From positions 79,204,001-79,268,000 of the forward strand of contig CM077599.1 of assembly GCA_039654915.1 (NCBI GenBank): a stretch of DNA of 64,000 nt, given 5' to 3'. Below, one piece after another: positions 1 to 12,882 of this stretch (position 1 is the stretch's first letter; the number at the start of each line of letters is the position of its first letter). The notes beneath the pieces were generated by a model. That model saw only the letters and a program-made list of their open reading frames with translations, did not search any database and was not told the origin of the DNA. The translations under genes were made by a program, and so were the position numbers. This stretch comes from Aquilaria yunnanensis (Eukaryota > Streptophyta > Magnoliopsida > Malvales > Thymelaeaceae).

Positions 1-942
1 TAGCTTTCCAATGAATTAAGAATCACTCAATTCTGATATTTTTAACTCAAGATATAAAGTTTTTACTAGAACATCACCAATCTATCAACATCCAAGCTTG
101 GCCATCATCTCCATATGATTCCTTGCATGTTCCAGCAGCTCCTTTCGAAATTCCAAGCCCATTCTCCATGAAAAAGCTTGAGACAAAAGCTTGAATTGCA
201 CTAATGAGCTTTTTAGCTTTTTTCCTTGTCATTGGCCCACTAGAAACCTTCAATGGATCTTTGCCATCCTTAGTTGTGCCTTCTTTGATCATATCAAAAA
301 AGCTTGACTCCAAGGTCTTCAAGCAAGTCCCCTTAAGCACTCGAAGCAACCTCCAAGCAAGATCTAATGGTGACCAAGAAAAACTCAAAAACTAACAAAG
401 GTGGCTAAGAAAAACCGAGGTCTAAGATGTGAAGATGAAGATGAAGCATGAATCCCCTAGCTAGGTTCTAGGTTTTTCTACTCTTGGAGATGTCATTTTC
501 ACCCTACCTACCAATTTGGATAAAAACTCTTAGCCAATAGCAAGCTTATGTTCAGAATTGAGGTGGTGGACCATTTTTCCAGGGTACAAGGGCGCCTAGG
601 CTTCCAAGCTTGATAGTGCCTGGCGCTTAGGCCTCAGGAATGAGTTTTCTGGCATCTGGGCTTGAGGATGCCTAGCGCCTAGGCCTTAAAGCATGTTATT
701 TTAGGCAGGGGCAATTTGTTCTGCGGCCCAGGCCTTACAGTTATAAATCCACTTTAACTTCTACATGCCCTTTTCCATTTTGCTCGTCTCAGTGTTATTC
801 TGATGCTATGGTACGCTTCTCCAACCTACAAAATGAAAGAACGAAGTAAGAATTGGTAGAAAATGTTAGGCGGTGAGGTTGAAAATGGTGGTCAAAGTTA
901 ACAAAAAGTTAACATATTTGACCACAAAATTAATATCCATCA
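1..942 (-). mobile_element. 3' LTR (partial) of an Athila-like Ty3/gypsy element
   Basis: The stretch from about 298 to 942 matches 6346-6957 in the same orientation, including a distinctive segment with 'caagggcgcctagg'. The right end at 942 reads TGATGG on the minus strand and is preceded by a purine-rich tract (AAGTTTGGGGAAG, minus strand), as expected for a polypurine tract beside a 3' LTR. Bases 1-297 do not match the other LTR. On the minus strand they encode a short peptide (74-388) with a GPMTR-KKAKK motif of the kind found in gypsy polyproteins, so a different retroelement fragment seems to be joined here. The far end of the LTR lies outside the window. Confidence 0.75.
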
Positions 943-2836
943 AACTTCCCCAAACTTAGAAAAATGCAAGTCATTAGCATTCACTAACCTAAAAACATAA
1001 AACAAATAAAATATAGAAGCTAACAACACATACCCAATATCATATTATAAAGTCATCCAAAGTACAAGTTCAACTAAAAAAAAATTAAGTTAAGTAATGA
1101 AAGAAGAACCTTCTCATTAATGATAGGTAATCGCTCATTAAATGTTTCACTCCCTGATCTATGGTTGCCCAGTTCATTTACGACTTATAATGCCACTTCA
1201 TCCACAAATTTGCAAATGGACTCAAACTACCCATGAATTGTCCCAAAGAAGTATGCATGCAAATTCAAGTCCAATGACATACATATGATGTTGTACCACG
1301 GCCGAGTTTTGTATGGACGGGAATCAAATTGAGACTTTTTGAGGTGGAGCTAAAGAGTAAGTCAAGCATACACTCCATGAGCAATTCTAATAATCAAATT
1401 TAAAGTCCCACCGAAGGTATTCTAATTTAAGAAAAATGCCTTTCTTGGCTTCCAAGCAACAACCCAAATAACCCTCATATGCACAATTTTGACAAAACAC
1501 TTGAGTGAACTCCTTTCAAAAGAATTAAGTACTTCTACCGTTCCCCATTTTTATTTATTCTTTTTCATTCATATTTATATATATATATATATAAATTCTT
1601 CTTAAGGAAAAGTTAGTTTTTAACAAACTAGAAATTCACTCAATTTTCAAACTTCAACAATTGTGTATAATTAACCCATAAAACACTCAAATCATAACTA
1701 CATAGTCTCAACAATAAGTTCATAACCCAACATCTTTCCTTTCAAACATGTTCATTACTCACTCACATAACTCATAAATTTTCACCATTCTTAAGCCCAT
1801 ATATGCAATGCCCAACTTACTTCAATGACAAAAAAGGATAAATAATAGGATATGGCTCAATTATGTAGGTTAAACAACAAACCTGGCTTAAAGGCTCAGA
1901 AGGGTTAACTAAGAATTATAATGAAGGGTTAGCCATTTAGGTATGTAGTTAGCCCTAAGTTGTCATTTTCATCCTCTATTTGCATGCATCAATTCGGATA
2001 TGAAGAGGCCTAAAATCAAATTAAGGAATCCATAAGCAAAACAAGCAAATCGAGTGCCACTCCAATGAATGAACTCATTTATAATGCAAGTGTGCTACAC
2101 AAGGTCCAAAAACTCATTAGGTGAAGTTTCTATCATTAATGACAAGTGAAATTTTTTTTTTACTTAACAAAACTTATAATCAAGTTGAACTTGTAAATAA
2201 ATTCCTCTAATCATAATAAAGAGCATGCATTGGGTCCCTAAACTACACACATCCTAAAAATGCAACTATATGCTCTTACATTCATCCACTGTATGCCATA
2301 ATAAGGAAAAGAGATATGATATGCATGTGATGTCATAAGAAAAAGGAAAAAAAATCACCAAAAATTAGTCTAAAAGAAATAATATACAACTAAATGCCAA
2401 GTCCTAGGAAAATACTCAAACAAGTATCATCCACAAACACATTTCTCTCCCAAACTTAAAACTAACATTGTCCATAATGTTGATAAAAAAAACTAGAAAG
2501 AAGATTGTGTTTCAAGAATCATACGCGGGAGGCAGATGTTCTTGCCTCCAATTACTTTCACTTAAACTCTTAGTGATGGTGACATTTTATCTTTTCATAT
2601 TTGTTCTTGATCTTTCTACCATGCACCTATAATAAGCACAAAGAATAATTAAGAAACATTTTTCCTAAAACTCAACTTATTGAAAAGACAATTAAAAACA
2701 CAGAGGAGAGAAGAGATGTTGGGGTGTCTCCTAACAAGCGCTTGATTTATTATCTCCAGCTAGATACCAACACTTTTATTTTTAGGCACTAAGGTGGGTG
2801 ATGTGGTTCCACACCCTCTCCATTGCAAGAATGTTT

Positions 2837-3871
2837 CTAATGCTTAGAAAGTTCAATATGCATCCAACAAGATGTGCTCCTCTTAATACTTGAGCTCTCA
2901 TCTCTTTCCTCCTTAAACATTTTGGGGTTTTTTACATTTCTATTTCTTATTGGTACCCATTTCTTCTTTATTGTTTTCTTTTTCTTTTCTTTCATTAATG
3001 AATGTCTTGCCTCATCTTTTGCTTTCTCCTTGATATTTGGGGGCTCAAATTCATTGACTTCTCTTGGGTCACCACCCATAACAAAAGTGAAAGAATTTCC
3101 TTGGTTGGATTCTAAAACCACATCAACCATGTATACTTCTATCTTAGGAGGCAGAGTGCCAGAATCAAACATGTTGAACTCTACTTTTTCATCCTCAATA
3201 TTGCATATGTACTTGCTTCTTTTCACATCTATAATTGCTCCGGCGGTGGCCAAGAATGGTTTTCCAAAGATAAAAGGGACTTGGTTGTCTTCTTTTCATT
3301 TCAAGAATCACAAAATCCATGGAGAAGACCAATTTTTCAACTTTTACCAAAACACCTTCAATTACTCCCCATGGATACTTGATAGACCTATCCGCCATTT
3401 GTAATTGTATTGTGGAGGGCTTCACTTTTAGCCCCAATTTGTTTACAATAGACAACGACATCAAGTTTACACTTGCACCAAGGTTACATAATACCTTCTT
3501 GAACTCAACTTCTCCAATTACAAATGGAATAGTGAATCTCCCGGGGTCCTTCAATTTTAGTGGAAGCTTTTGTTGGACACTTACATTACATTCTTCCGTG
3601 AGGCATAAAATTTTCTTTTCTTTGCAATGACTTCCTTCAAGAATTTACTCCAATTTTGTATTCAAGTTAAAGCTTCCAAGAATGAGATCTTGATGCGATG
3701 CTTCTTAAACATGTCCAAGAATGTACTACATTGATCATCAGGCTTATTTTTTTGGAACATTTGTGGGAAAGGTAAAGATGGGTTAGGTGAGAGCTTTTGC
3801 ACTATTTGAGGTTGCTCTTTTAGTAACTTCACCACTTCCTCTTCTTCCTGAACTTGCACTTCATCTTCCAA
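2837..3871 (-). pseudogene. Retrotransposon aspartic protease remnant
   Basis: The minus-strand frame at 3195-3554 encodes a retropepsin-like domain of the Athila type. It has the LCNLGASVNLM motif where the family has LCDLGAS, so the catalytic Asp codon has become Asn and the enzyme should be inactive. The frame passes through IQLQMADRSIKYP and ends in VEKLVFSMDFVILEM. A second frame (2837-3253) holds the protease C-terminal part and a Lys-rich tail. Acidic gag-derived sequence (3662-3871) precedes it. Frameshifts separate the pieces. Confidence 0.8.
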
Positions 3872-4835
3872 TATTGATTTTTATTAAGTAGGTGTCCTTA
3901 TGTAGGGATCTTCAAGCTTCTTTCCTCTTCTAAATGTAATTGCATGACATTGCTCCATTGGGTTCAACTCGGTGTCACTAGGAAATTTTCCTTTTTGAAG
4001 AGTCTTTATGGAGTTTGCCAATTATCCTACTTGGTGCTCAAGGTTCTTAATGCTTGCATTCATGTTGGCCTATATATTTGTCAAGTTGGCACCCAAGTTG
4101 GCTATCTTTGCCTTAGTCTTCTCCATTCTATCCCTTGTTTCCTTCATGAATTATAATATAATTTCTTCTATAGAAGGCTTCTTCTCCATTAGAGCTTGGT
4201 TGAAATCGGGAGGTTGTGGTGGTTGTTGCACATTCCTTTTATTTTCATAAGAAAAATTTTCATGGTTCCTCTAATTTGAGTTGTATTGATTTCCCATTTG
4301 GTTGCCTCCAAACCCAAAATTCCGGTTTCCCATGAAATTTACTTCTTCAAGCTCCATATCCATATACCCACATATATGTTGGAGGTAAAGGCAGCGGCTT
4401 GCTCAATGGTTAGCTCCTTTTTGTTGGTCAACTTGGATCCTTGGTTCATAAGGGAAGCCATTTGTGCCGACAAAAAAGTAAATTGTTCAACCTTAAGTAC
4501 CCCTTTCCTTAGTTAAGCTTTTTCACCTTGCCATTGTTCTTCATTAAGTGTCAATTACTCTAAAATTTAAAAGGCAGCATCGGCCGTCTTTGACATCAAT
4601 GATCCATTGGCCGAAGCATCAATCATAAATCTTGAAGTGGGTACTAAGCCTTCATAGAAAAGTTGGATTTGTTGCCAATCCAATAATCCATGTTATGGGA
4701 ACTTCCTAATCAACTCCTTGAATATATCCCATGTTTCTGAAATAGACTCAATCTCATGTTACTTGAATATCACAATTAAAGCTCTCAAGTTTGTGGCTTT
4801 TAAATAAGGAAAGAATTAACTCAAGAATTTTTTAG

Positions 4836-5360
4836 TCATTTCATTCCAAGTAGCAATGCTTCGCGGTTGAAGTGATTGATACCATCCTTTAACCTTGTCC
4901 CATAGTGAGAAAGAAAAAAAAACCAGAGCCTAATAACATCGGTGGAGACTCCATTAGCTTTGAATGTGTCACAAGCCTCCAAGAAATCCGTTATATGAGT
5001 GTTAGGATCCTCTGAAGCCAAGCCTCTGAATTGGTTTTGTTGAATGAGAGAAATTAAGGACGTCTTCAACTTAAAATTGTTAACTTGCACCAGTGGCCTC
5101 ACAATTCCTGAATAATTCTCCATCACCAAGGGTCAGATGTACTCCCTAATAGGCTTTTGTGGATTCCTTGGATAAACTTCATCTTGATGATCCATCCCTC
5201 CATTTCCTTCATTGCCACCATTATGCCCGTTGTTGCCTCTAAGACCATTAAGATTATCTGTTCCGCCTTCCATATGCGTAGGAGTGGAGCTAAATTCACC
5301 CAAGTGTGATATAGTACAAAGCTTTCTAAGATATTTCTCTATCTCCAGTATCAATGACAA
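4836..5360 (-). pseudogene. Retrotransposon gag remnant
   Basis: Two minus-strand reading frames (5133-5360 and 4836-5129) carry a retrotrans_gag-type domain. The pattern around NQFRGLASEDPNTHITDFLE is typical of plant Athila and related gypsy gag proteins. Upstream is a Gly/Asn-rich stretch. The frame is broken near 5130 and again before 4836, and the gag continuation toward 4000-4800 is only visible in pieces. It is a decayed capsid gene, not a host gene. Confidence 0.8.
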
Positions 5361-5531
5361 TAAAGTAGAGTGTTGGGAACAGGTAATACACCCTTAGTAC
5401 CTACCAAAGAAAAACCCAAGCACAAAAGCAACAAATAAGTAAAGAAATAAAAGTTTAGTCTATTGTCAATCAGCTAGCAATGATATTGAATAATTCAATA
5501 CAATTAATCCCCGGCAACGGCGCCAAAAACT

Positions 5532-6957
5532 TGTTGTGAGTTTTAAACCCTAACCGCAAGTGTACGATGGACGTTGAAGTTTGGTAAGAAAAAGTATCGT
5601 TCCCACTATGATTGATTGAATTGGTTCCAAGTACCACTACTCTATGTTAACTTTAGCTAAACAATCAAAGTTGAATAAAAATTTAAGCAAGTTAAACAAA
5701 TAACTAAACTTAGCCAAGTGAAATGCTACTAACCTAGGATACAAGAATGCAATCAAATTTTTGGTTTTTGTCAAATTACTAAAGCATACATTCTATGGGT
5801 TCATTATTTTATTTGGTTAATCAGTGAATTAAGGCTAATAGTTTAGTTATACTTGTTGGTGAAGTTAATTAATTGGGCCCTTACTTTTTCCAGTGAAAGG
5901 GTTATTCTCCCAAGCTTAAACTAAAATGGACTCTCATCCAAATTCCTAGTTCGAGAGAGGCATTATCAAGCTTAATTTACTTTCACCTAGTGTCCTAGAC
6001 TATTCTCCCAACAAGCCCATAGTCATTATACTTTTCTTCTAATTTCAATTCCTTTTAATATTTTCAAAGAGTGTAAAATAAATCTAAGGTGTAATTGACT
6101 AGGGCCCTTAATCAATTAACATAATAATGAGCTCAATGAGAAGAGTAAACAAGTAAATAAGGAAAATCAAAGACAAATAACCATTAATCCAACCAACATA
6201 ACCAATTTAAGTAGCTACAACCATAGAAAGTGTAAAGAAAACTACTCTATACTCAAATAAAACATAACCATGAATATACATATCATAACATCCATAAGAA
6301 ACAACAAGGAAGATGAAAGAATAAACCCAAGATGAGTAAAAGAGCTTGACTCCAAGGTCTTCAAGCAAGTCCCCTTGAGGACTCCAATCGACCTCCAAGC
6401 AAGCTCTTATGGTGATCAAGAAAAACTCAAAAATTAACAAAGGTGACTAAGAAAAACCTAGGTCTAAGATGTGAAAATGAAGATAAAGCAAGAATCCCCT
6501 AGCTAGGTTTTAGGTCTTTCTACTATTGAAGATGTCATTTTCACCCCACCTACCAATTTAGATAAAATCCCTTAGCTAATAGTAAGCTTAAGTTCAAAAT
6601 TGAGATAGGAGACAATTTTTCCTGGGTACAAGGGCGCCTAGGCCTCAAGAGGGGGCTTTCTGGCGCTCAGGCCTCCAATGGCTCCTATGTCTTAGAGTAT
6701 GAAATTTCAAGCAGGGGCAATTTATACTGCCACTCGTGGGGTCTAAGCCTCACAGTTATAAATTCATTTTGACTTCTGCATGCCCGTTTTTCATTCTGCT
6801 CGTCTTGGTGTTATTCCAATGCTACGGTCCGCTTCTTCAACCTACAAAATAAAATAACAAAACATGAATCGACAGAAAATGATGGGTGGTGAGGTCAAAA
6901 ATTGTGGTCAAAGTTGACAAAAAGTCAACATGTTTGATCACAAAATTAACATTCATC
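5532..6957 (-). mobile_element. 5' LTR of the Athila-like element
   Basis: In minus-strand orientation this LTR starts near 6957 and ends with CA at 5532, just before the primer-binding site. The half from 6346 to 6957 aligns with 298-942. The remaining half (5532-6345) has no partner because the other LTR is interrupted or truncated. Length is about 1.4 kb, normal for Athila-type LTRs. The outer end has lost a clean TG, so no target-site duplication can be checked. Confidence 0.75.
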
Positions 6958-7690
6958 TTGTGTTAATTTTTTTTTTTAAGTTTAAGTATAACCTTTATAA
7001 ATTCCAAAAAAATATTTTTTAAAACTTTTTATTTTGAAAAAAGTAGGATGTTTTATCCATTTTTCATTCTCTTTTTCTTGACCTAGTATGAAAAATTCAT
7101 AAAAATTTAATTACTTTCTAAGAATAAAAAAAATGTTGCTCAAGTAATTTTTTAGATAAAGTATTTCCAAATAAAATTTATAGCAAAAATGAAAGTAAGG
7201 GATTGTTTTAAATTCTAAAAGAATAAAGTGTTTTTTTCCTCAATTCAAAAACTCAGTTAAAAAACTCATAATTTTCAATTATTTTTTTATTTTTTTCACA
7301 ATCAATGTGAAATCTAGCATTCTATTTACCTAATAATCACTTGAATTAAAATCTTTAGAAACTAACTAATTTAAGGGTATTTTACCAACTTAAAAAATTA
7401 ATAAAAATATTTAATTTTTAAAAAAATTGTATTAAAAATGAATTTTGTACTTCTTAAATTATAGAGTTTGAATTAGTTTATAAGTTCACCTTTTTCTTGG
7501 TCAAAAACAAATAGTATATAAGTTGAGTGAATAATCAACAAAAATAAGAATAATACATTAAATAAGTAATTATCTAATCTCTTCTATACACAAATATCAA
7601 ATTTATATAAGAGCTTGAACTTGATCTAAAGTTGCGAAAAGCTCGGGGCAATAAAGCTTGGATCTAACTCATGATGGATATGATTTATTT
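6958..7690. other. AT-rich intergenic DNA, nothing recognised
   Basis: Between the Athila-like element and the next LTR remnant there is very AT-rich sequence with many short A and T runs. I see no coding potential, RNA gene or repeat structure here. Confidence 0.6.
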
Positions 7691-8610
7691 ACCGCCCTAA
7701 TAACTTTGCCTTAGTGAAAGCTTCAGGGGTCTCATGGTGATGCCCAACAGCATCTTCGTCGTGTGACATGGTATGACCGAGAGGGACTTCTAGTGTGAGG
7801 GAACGCCCAAAGTGTAGATTTCCCAGGAGAGCCTGCCTGAAACACTCAGAAAACAGGGGTTAAGAGGTCCCCGGTGTCTTTCTCCGAGGAGGAGCCTCCG
7901 ACGCCGAAGTTAGTATTTTGGAGGAGGAGAGGGGGTACTAAGGGCCAGAGATTCTTGCATGTTATGTTTTCTCTCGAAGGAGGAGGAGAGATCCCCTGCT
8001 GAAACCATTTCCCTGATATTTATAGGAGGAGGTGACCCGTTCAGATTGTGACACATGTTTGGTCGGATATAATCTGTACTTTTCCGGGCGTGGGGGCCTC
8101 CAGCCGCTTAGAGGCTCCTCGGGTCATGGGCTAAGGCTGGAGTGGTCCTACATGACAAGACGTAGGCGGCGTTGGCGTGTCAGAGTGCATATGAGGGCGG
8201 TGTGTAGTGTGTGCGAGCGACATGTCAGAGGCTCCTTAATTGCTTCTGCCGTACCCCTGAGGTCCCCTTTGCTGAGGTCGCTCTTCGGAGTGAAGACCCT
8301 TTCCCAGGAGTCATACCGGCAGTTCGGGGGATTCCCTAGCTCTAAAGTTTCACCTTCGGGGAGACTATCTCCTGCCGAAGGTACTGCCAAAGGTGGCTAG
8401 TCCTCCTCCCCTGAAGCTAGTTCGGTTGCCTCTCCGAGGGAGGCAATACACTAGTCACCCAAGGTCAGTATCATCATTCTCGGGAGCGCTGGCGGGCTAC
8501 TGAGGTCGTGTTCCTAAGGCGTCAGACTCCCTCTTTTCCGAGGTCAGTACTGACATTCCTTGTAGGTGAAACCGGATTTACCGAGCGTGATACCTAGCCG
8601 AGGTTCTCGA
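7690..8610 (+). mobile_element. Degenerate Ty3/gypsy LTR (solo or fragment)
   Basis: This GC-rich block stands out from its AT-rich flanks. It contains CTCCGACGCCGAAGTTAGT at about 7896-7914, a motif recurrent in plant gypsy LTRs (usual form CTCCGACGCTCAAGTTAG). About 100 bases later there is a TATA-type TATTTATAGG at 8017-8026. That order is the usual LTR promoter layout in plus orientation. No second LTR, primer-binding site or internal coding region is visible nearby. The ends are approximate. Reading frames inside it (8032-8400 plus, 8148-8390 minus) are chance frames in GC-rich DNA. Confidence 0.55.
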
Positions 8611-9131
8611 GTTAATCATATGATAACACTTCAGCTATCACATAGCAAGAGTTCCAAGTCTTCATATGGAAGCCATAAGGCCACATCTTATCAGATTATT
8701 GTCCTTTGATCCTCTCAAAAATCACACAAACTTCTATTGATTTAGAGATCAATAGAAAAAAAAAATGAATAAATCGATAACATGGTACCCTACTTAGTCT
8801 AGTTTACCAACTAGAACGGAATAAACTGGCCAAATTGACCCTCCGGACTCCGGAGCTACGGATATACTAGCCCAGGTTAGATGCTTCAATGGCGGTTTCG
8901 GAACAATTAAAAGATCGATCACTTAATTGGCCATGAATTTAAATATTAAGGAGTAAAAGGTCATATAGCCCGCTAAGTTTTGTCAGTGACTGACCAACAA
9001 GTGAACGTATCCTTACTCGATATCCGACAGCCTCGCTTTCAAAGTGGAAATCACAGCGATAGCGTTTCCTCCGCCCTGCGCTTGCTTTTCGATTTCGGAA
9101 TTTATAGGGAAGTCGGCGTCATCGATCGGAG

Positions 9132-10081
9132 ATGGGTGGTGGAAACGGCCAGAAATCCAAGATGGCCCGTGAGAAGAACGTGGAGAAGAACAAAGCCCCC
9201 AAAGGTACGTTTCTCGACCTCGAGTACACGCAACCGATTCCCTTAGGGTTTTATTAATTTAGGGCCCATATTTTCTTTCATGAAATTCGACGAATTTCGT
9301 TTCACATATGATGTAGATCGATGTTCTGATCATCGTTGTCGATTTCATTTCGTTATTGCTTTGTTCAGGGAGCCAATTGGACTCAAACAAGAAAGCGATG
9401 AATATTCAGGTATAATTGGGCCTTAATTTTTGGCAAAAAAATATTAGTGGATCAGTTAGTTTGTGCTCATAATTTATGAGATTTAATTAGAGAGTAGAAT
9501 CTAGCGGTCTTACTCATTCTTGATTTGATATTTCTACTTCTGGGGAATGGGTTTTTGTATATTGTGAATTGATCTCAATGTTGTCTAATTGAGGACTATA
9601 GGCTGTTGTAGATGGTTTTGGTGGTGTTTTATGAGAGATTGCTATATGCAATCCGATTAAACCATCTGAAGGAAGAGAGTTCTTCCAACCCACATAAGTC
9701 AGGCTATTCTGTTCTCTTTCAGATCAAGCAATTTAAAATTAGTTCATTACTGTATGTTAGTAAATGGTGGTCTTGTGTTTGCATATGCTGGACATGGTTG
9801 AACTGTTATAAATGGCGGTCTTGTGTTTGCATATGCCGGACGTGGTTGAACTTTTTCCAGCCCCGTCTGTCTGTATCGGTCTGGCCTATGTACTTACTGT
9901 TGGGTTAATGTGGGCATTTGTGATCTGATAGTTTGAGAGTTGTTCTGTTCCAAAAATGCAGTGCAAGGTATGCATGCAGACATTCATGTGCACAACATCG
10001 GAGGTCAAGTGTAAGGAGCATGCTGAAGCAAAGCACCCAAAAACCAATCTGTACACATGCTTCCCTCATCTTAATAAGTGA
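9132..10081 (+). CDS. Small zinc-finger / SERF-like protein (At2g23090 type), 77 aa
   Basis: A three-exon gene: 9132-9204, 9369-9409 and 9962-10081, with GT-AG introns and 234 coding bases in total. The start MGGGNGQKSKMAREKN and the Lys/Glu-rich N-terminus match the plant 4F5/SERF-like small proteins typified by At2g23090. The C-terminal half holds one zinc finger: Cys-x2-Cys (CKVCMQTF), then a Cys and a His pair in EHAEAKH, ending in a conserved FPHLNK. The length equals the family norm and all three exons stay in frame, so it looks functional. The biochemical role of the family is poorly known; nucleic-acid binding is only inferred from the finger. Exon 2 is only 41 bases. Confidence 0.9.
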
Positions 10082-11790
10082 CAGAATATGTGGTTGAAGT
10101 GTTTGTGCAAACATAGTGGAAACTTCAGCCATAGCTTTCTTTATTAATGAGTATTGCCCAAGATGCCCTAAAGGGATGTCTGTGTTTGAATTGGAGATGA
10201 GTTGATGTGTCCTTGTTAAACTGATTGAATCATGATTGATGCAAATCACACTGTTTTCCGCCTTTGTTCTATTTGGTTATCAATTTATTGCTTGTATTGC
10301 AGTGTGGCTTCTCATGTCGTAAACTCTGTAAAACTATATCATTCTTGTTATTCATTTGGGTATCTTGTTATTCCATTTATCACTTTGGGCAAGGTAAGGT
10401 TTCTTCAGCCAATGACATTACCGTAGTGGCAAGATAGGGTTTCTTCAGCTAATGAGATAACCATAGTGGAGATGCATTTTGTGGTAGAACAGAACCTACT
10501 TGGTACTGTATAGTTGTCCATTATGGGGTAGTATGTGACTAAGTCTTCTGAGACGTCGAAAGAGAAGTATATTAAAGCTAGACAACAACATGATATTTGA
10601 AGACTAGTGTGGCACGCCGAAATGCTGTTTCTAACGCTTTGAAACCTGTCATCATATAGCCAGAAATAACAATTTTTTAAGAGCAGGTCACAACTTATTT
10701 ATGGTTTGATTCAGCTCCTCTGGTGATTATTTGTGGTCCAACCATGGAGGAGTCATGGTTGGTTGCCGGCAAGGGGGCCCCAGAGTGGTGGTGACCGGCA
10801 ATGGCCTCCACTGAAAGGTCTAAAAACCCTAGAGACTATAGTGAATACATACATTAGTATAAGTCCACCTCGTGTTATTTTCCCTAAAATATCTGTCAAT
10901 TGACTAATAAATAAAAGATTAGGGACTTTGTTAGTGGTTTCACCAATTACACACACAATCTTAGAGTAAAATCCTTTCACAGTCTTTTAGCTTTTACATT
11001 TCTTCTAAAGTGGTCTCTTATCTCTAAAAGTGCTTATTAAGGTCTACTACCTCGTACGCACATCCCACCTGAGTCTCATCGGTTAATTTCTCCATTATCT
11101 CAAATGGAATTTGATGATGTGGCACTTTTTGGTTGACATGGCAGTCCACACAGCCATGTGGCATCATCTTTCATAGCAGTAAAATGGCTCTACTAAAAGA
11201 ACAAAAAAGTTCAAGATGAAATTGACACAAACACATAATTTTAGGCATTTAAAATATTGATTAGCCAATTCTATTTTCTTTGCCAAATCATCTACCCTAT
11301 GAATGTTCAATCTTCTTCCTAGAAAGAATCAAGCATGAAGAAAATCTCAAAAAATCAATCCAAATCGATCAACACTCTTAACAACACAAAACGTTCAATC
11401 ATAAATCAAGCCAAACCAAACCAATCAACAACATACAAACATGAAGAAATTCTTAGAAAGTTATTCACTCACTTTCATAAAATATTTGACCAATATTCAA
11501 GCAAATACAAACAAGAGAAATAAAGCAAACCCATAAAAGATCAAGCAAAATTCGAAGGAACTTTCAACTGCTCAAATTGATTATCCATCGACATCGATCG
11601 ATATTCTTCTCGCCTCTAAGATCTAGTTTCTTCATCCTCACCACGCACCACCTCCTGTGGCTCCCTTTCACCACCATATCCGCCAACTCTCTACCACTCG
11701 CTTTCATTTTCCATATCTTTTCACCAAGAAATCGATTTGATGGGTAAAGTGATTGAGTAAGCTGGGCCCAAGAGTTTCGTTAATGGTAGA
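10082..11790. other. 3' flank of the zinc-finger gene and intergenic DNA
   Basis: The first few hundred bases probably contain the 3' UTR of the zinc-finger gene. Around 11040-11250 there is text such as 'gatgtggcac' and 'catggcagtccac', which is common at the ends of plant Mutator-like or MITE elements, but I could not pair it with an opposite end. I see no convincing gene. Confidence 0.4.
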
Positions 11791-12450
11791 TTAGAGTCTT
11801 GTATACAAAGACAACATCAGATCCTTAGGATATACTTCTGGGGGAAACATTTAATGCTCAAGTTAGTTTTTGCGTGAAGAGTAGCAAGGAGAAAGAAATG
11901 AGAATCAAAATGTCATACCTCAAGATTAGTGAAAGGTTTATATATCAAACATGTGCTTCGAGTAACTCATTCTTAGGATAAGAATCCTGTAGCTTATTTC
12001 GTATATATAAGATGCAATTTCCTTTCAAGAAAGAGTTTCCTTGTTGTCTGTTTAGGTCCCCAAAAATGGCCCAGTCCCAAGACTTCTGGATTTGGGCCCT
12101 TTGGGCCCATGGCCTATTAATAGGGGCCCCTCCTCATAAGGGAATGTGGGCGGAAGGCCCCACGTTCCTCGGTGTGTTGACTCACTTCTCCTAGAGAGGA
12201 GGTGTGAGCCCCTTCACCCTTGCTGTTTTGTTGGTGCATTCAAGTGATGTTGTTTAAGATGAGGGTGCGATCCTCCTCTCCATTTGCTTCCTGGGGAAGT
12301 TGGGCAAACGTCATCGTTTTGAATCTTTTCCCCGCCACTCCTATGTAATTATAACACATGGCAAACGTGTCAGTTCAAGGAGTTAGTTAGGTATAAGATA
12401 AATGCAATTTGTGAAGTAGAAAAAATATATAAGTTTAAGGGTTAAAATAA
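11790..12450 (+). mobile_element. Probable degenerate gypsy-type LTR
   Basis: The block contains ATGCTCAAGTTAGT at about 11853-11866, the second half of the CTCCGACGCTCAAGTTAG motif of plant gypsy LTRs. A TATA-like 'tttatatatc' follows near 11937. A moderately GC-rich segment then runs to about 12400, with no second LTR or internal coding region. Boundaries are uncertain; it may be a solo LTR or a fragment. Confidence 0.4.
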
Positions 12451-12882
12451 AATTTTGTCTTTGGCGCTCATCTTCTCCATATTTCACATAATTTTCTAAC
12501 AAGCTTCAAAGTCATTCCACTAAAGGTAGAAAAAATATATGTTGAGCCAAAGTTTTCTTCAGATTTTCTTCTAAAAAGTGTTTTTCCCCTTATTATATTG
12601 TACATGAGAATTTATAAGCTCCATTATTTAATATTAGCATTTAATAGTATTTGTATGTACATAAGAATTTCCTTCTAAAAAGTCTTGAGTCAAAGGCTAA
12701 GGAATCAGATGAAGTAGATGGACACAAAAAACACGTTAAGGAACATACAAAGGCTTCTGCACCCATGAAATGGATCATCAAGCACCTGCACTAGCTGCTC
12801 CTTTATACAAGCCAGTAAAGCCATTACACCCACTCTGATATGATAATTTAGGGTGGTCAGCTACCTTGGGCCAAGAACTCTA

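Larger units (their letters stand above)
943..5531 (-). mobile_element. Internal region of a gag-protease-only Athila-like element
   Basis: This is the internal part of a minus-strand Ty3/gypsy element between two LTRs. The primer-binding site lies beside the right LTR at about 5508-5528 and resembles a tRNA-Asp complement (TGGCGCCGTTGCCGGGGA on the minus strand). Coding remnants run gag then protease. Downstream of the protease, from 2836 to 943, I see only AT-rich noncoding DNA, with no reverse transcriptase, RNase H or integrase. The structure fits a non-autonomous derivative mobilised in trans. Confidence 0.75.

Noticed and set aside
2874..3630. Plus-strand frames of 103-176 codons
   Set aside because: They are the antisense of the retrotransposon protease region, which gives the recognisable protein on the minus strand.
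8032..8400. 122-codon frame as a gene
   Set aside because: It lies inside a gypsy-type LTR and overlaps an equally open frame on the other strand.
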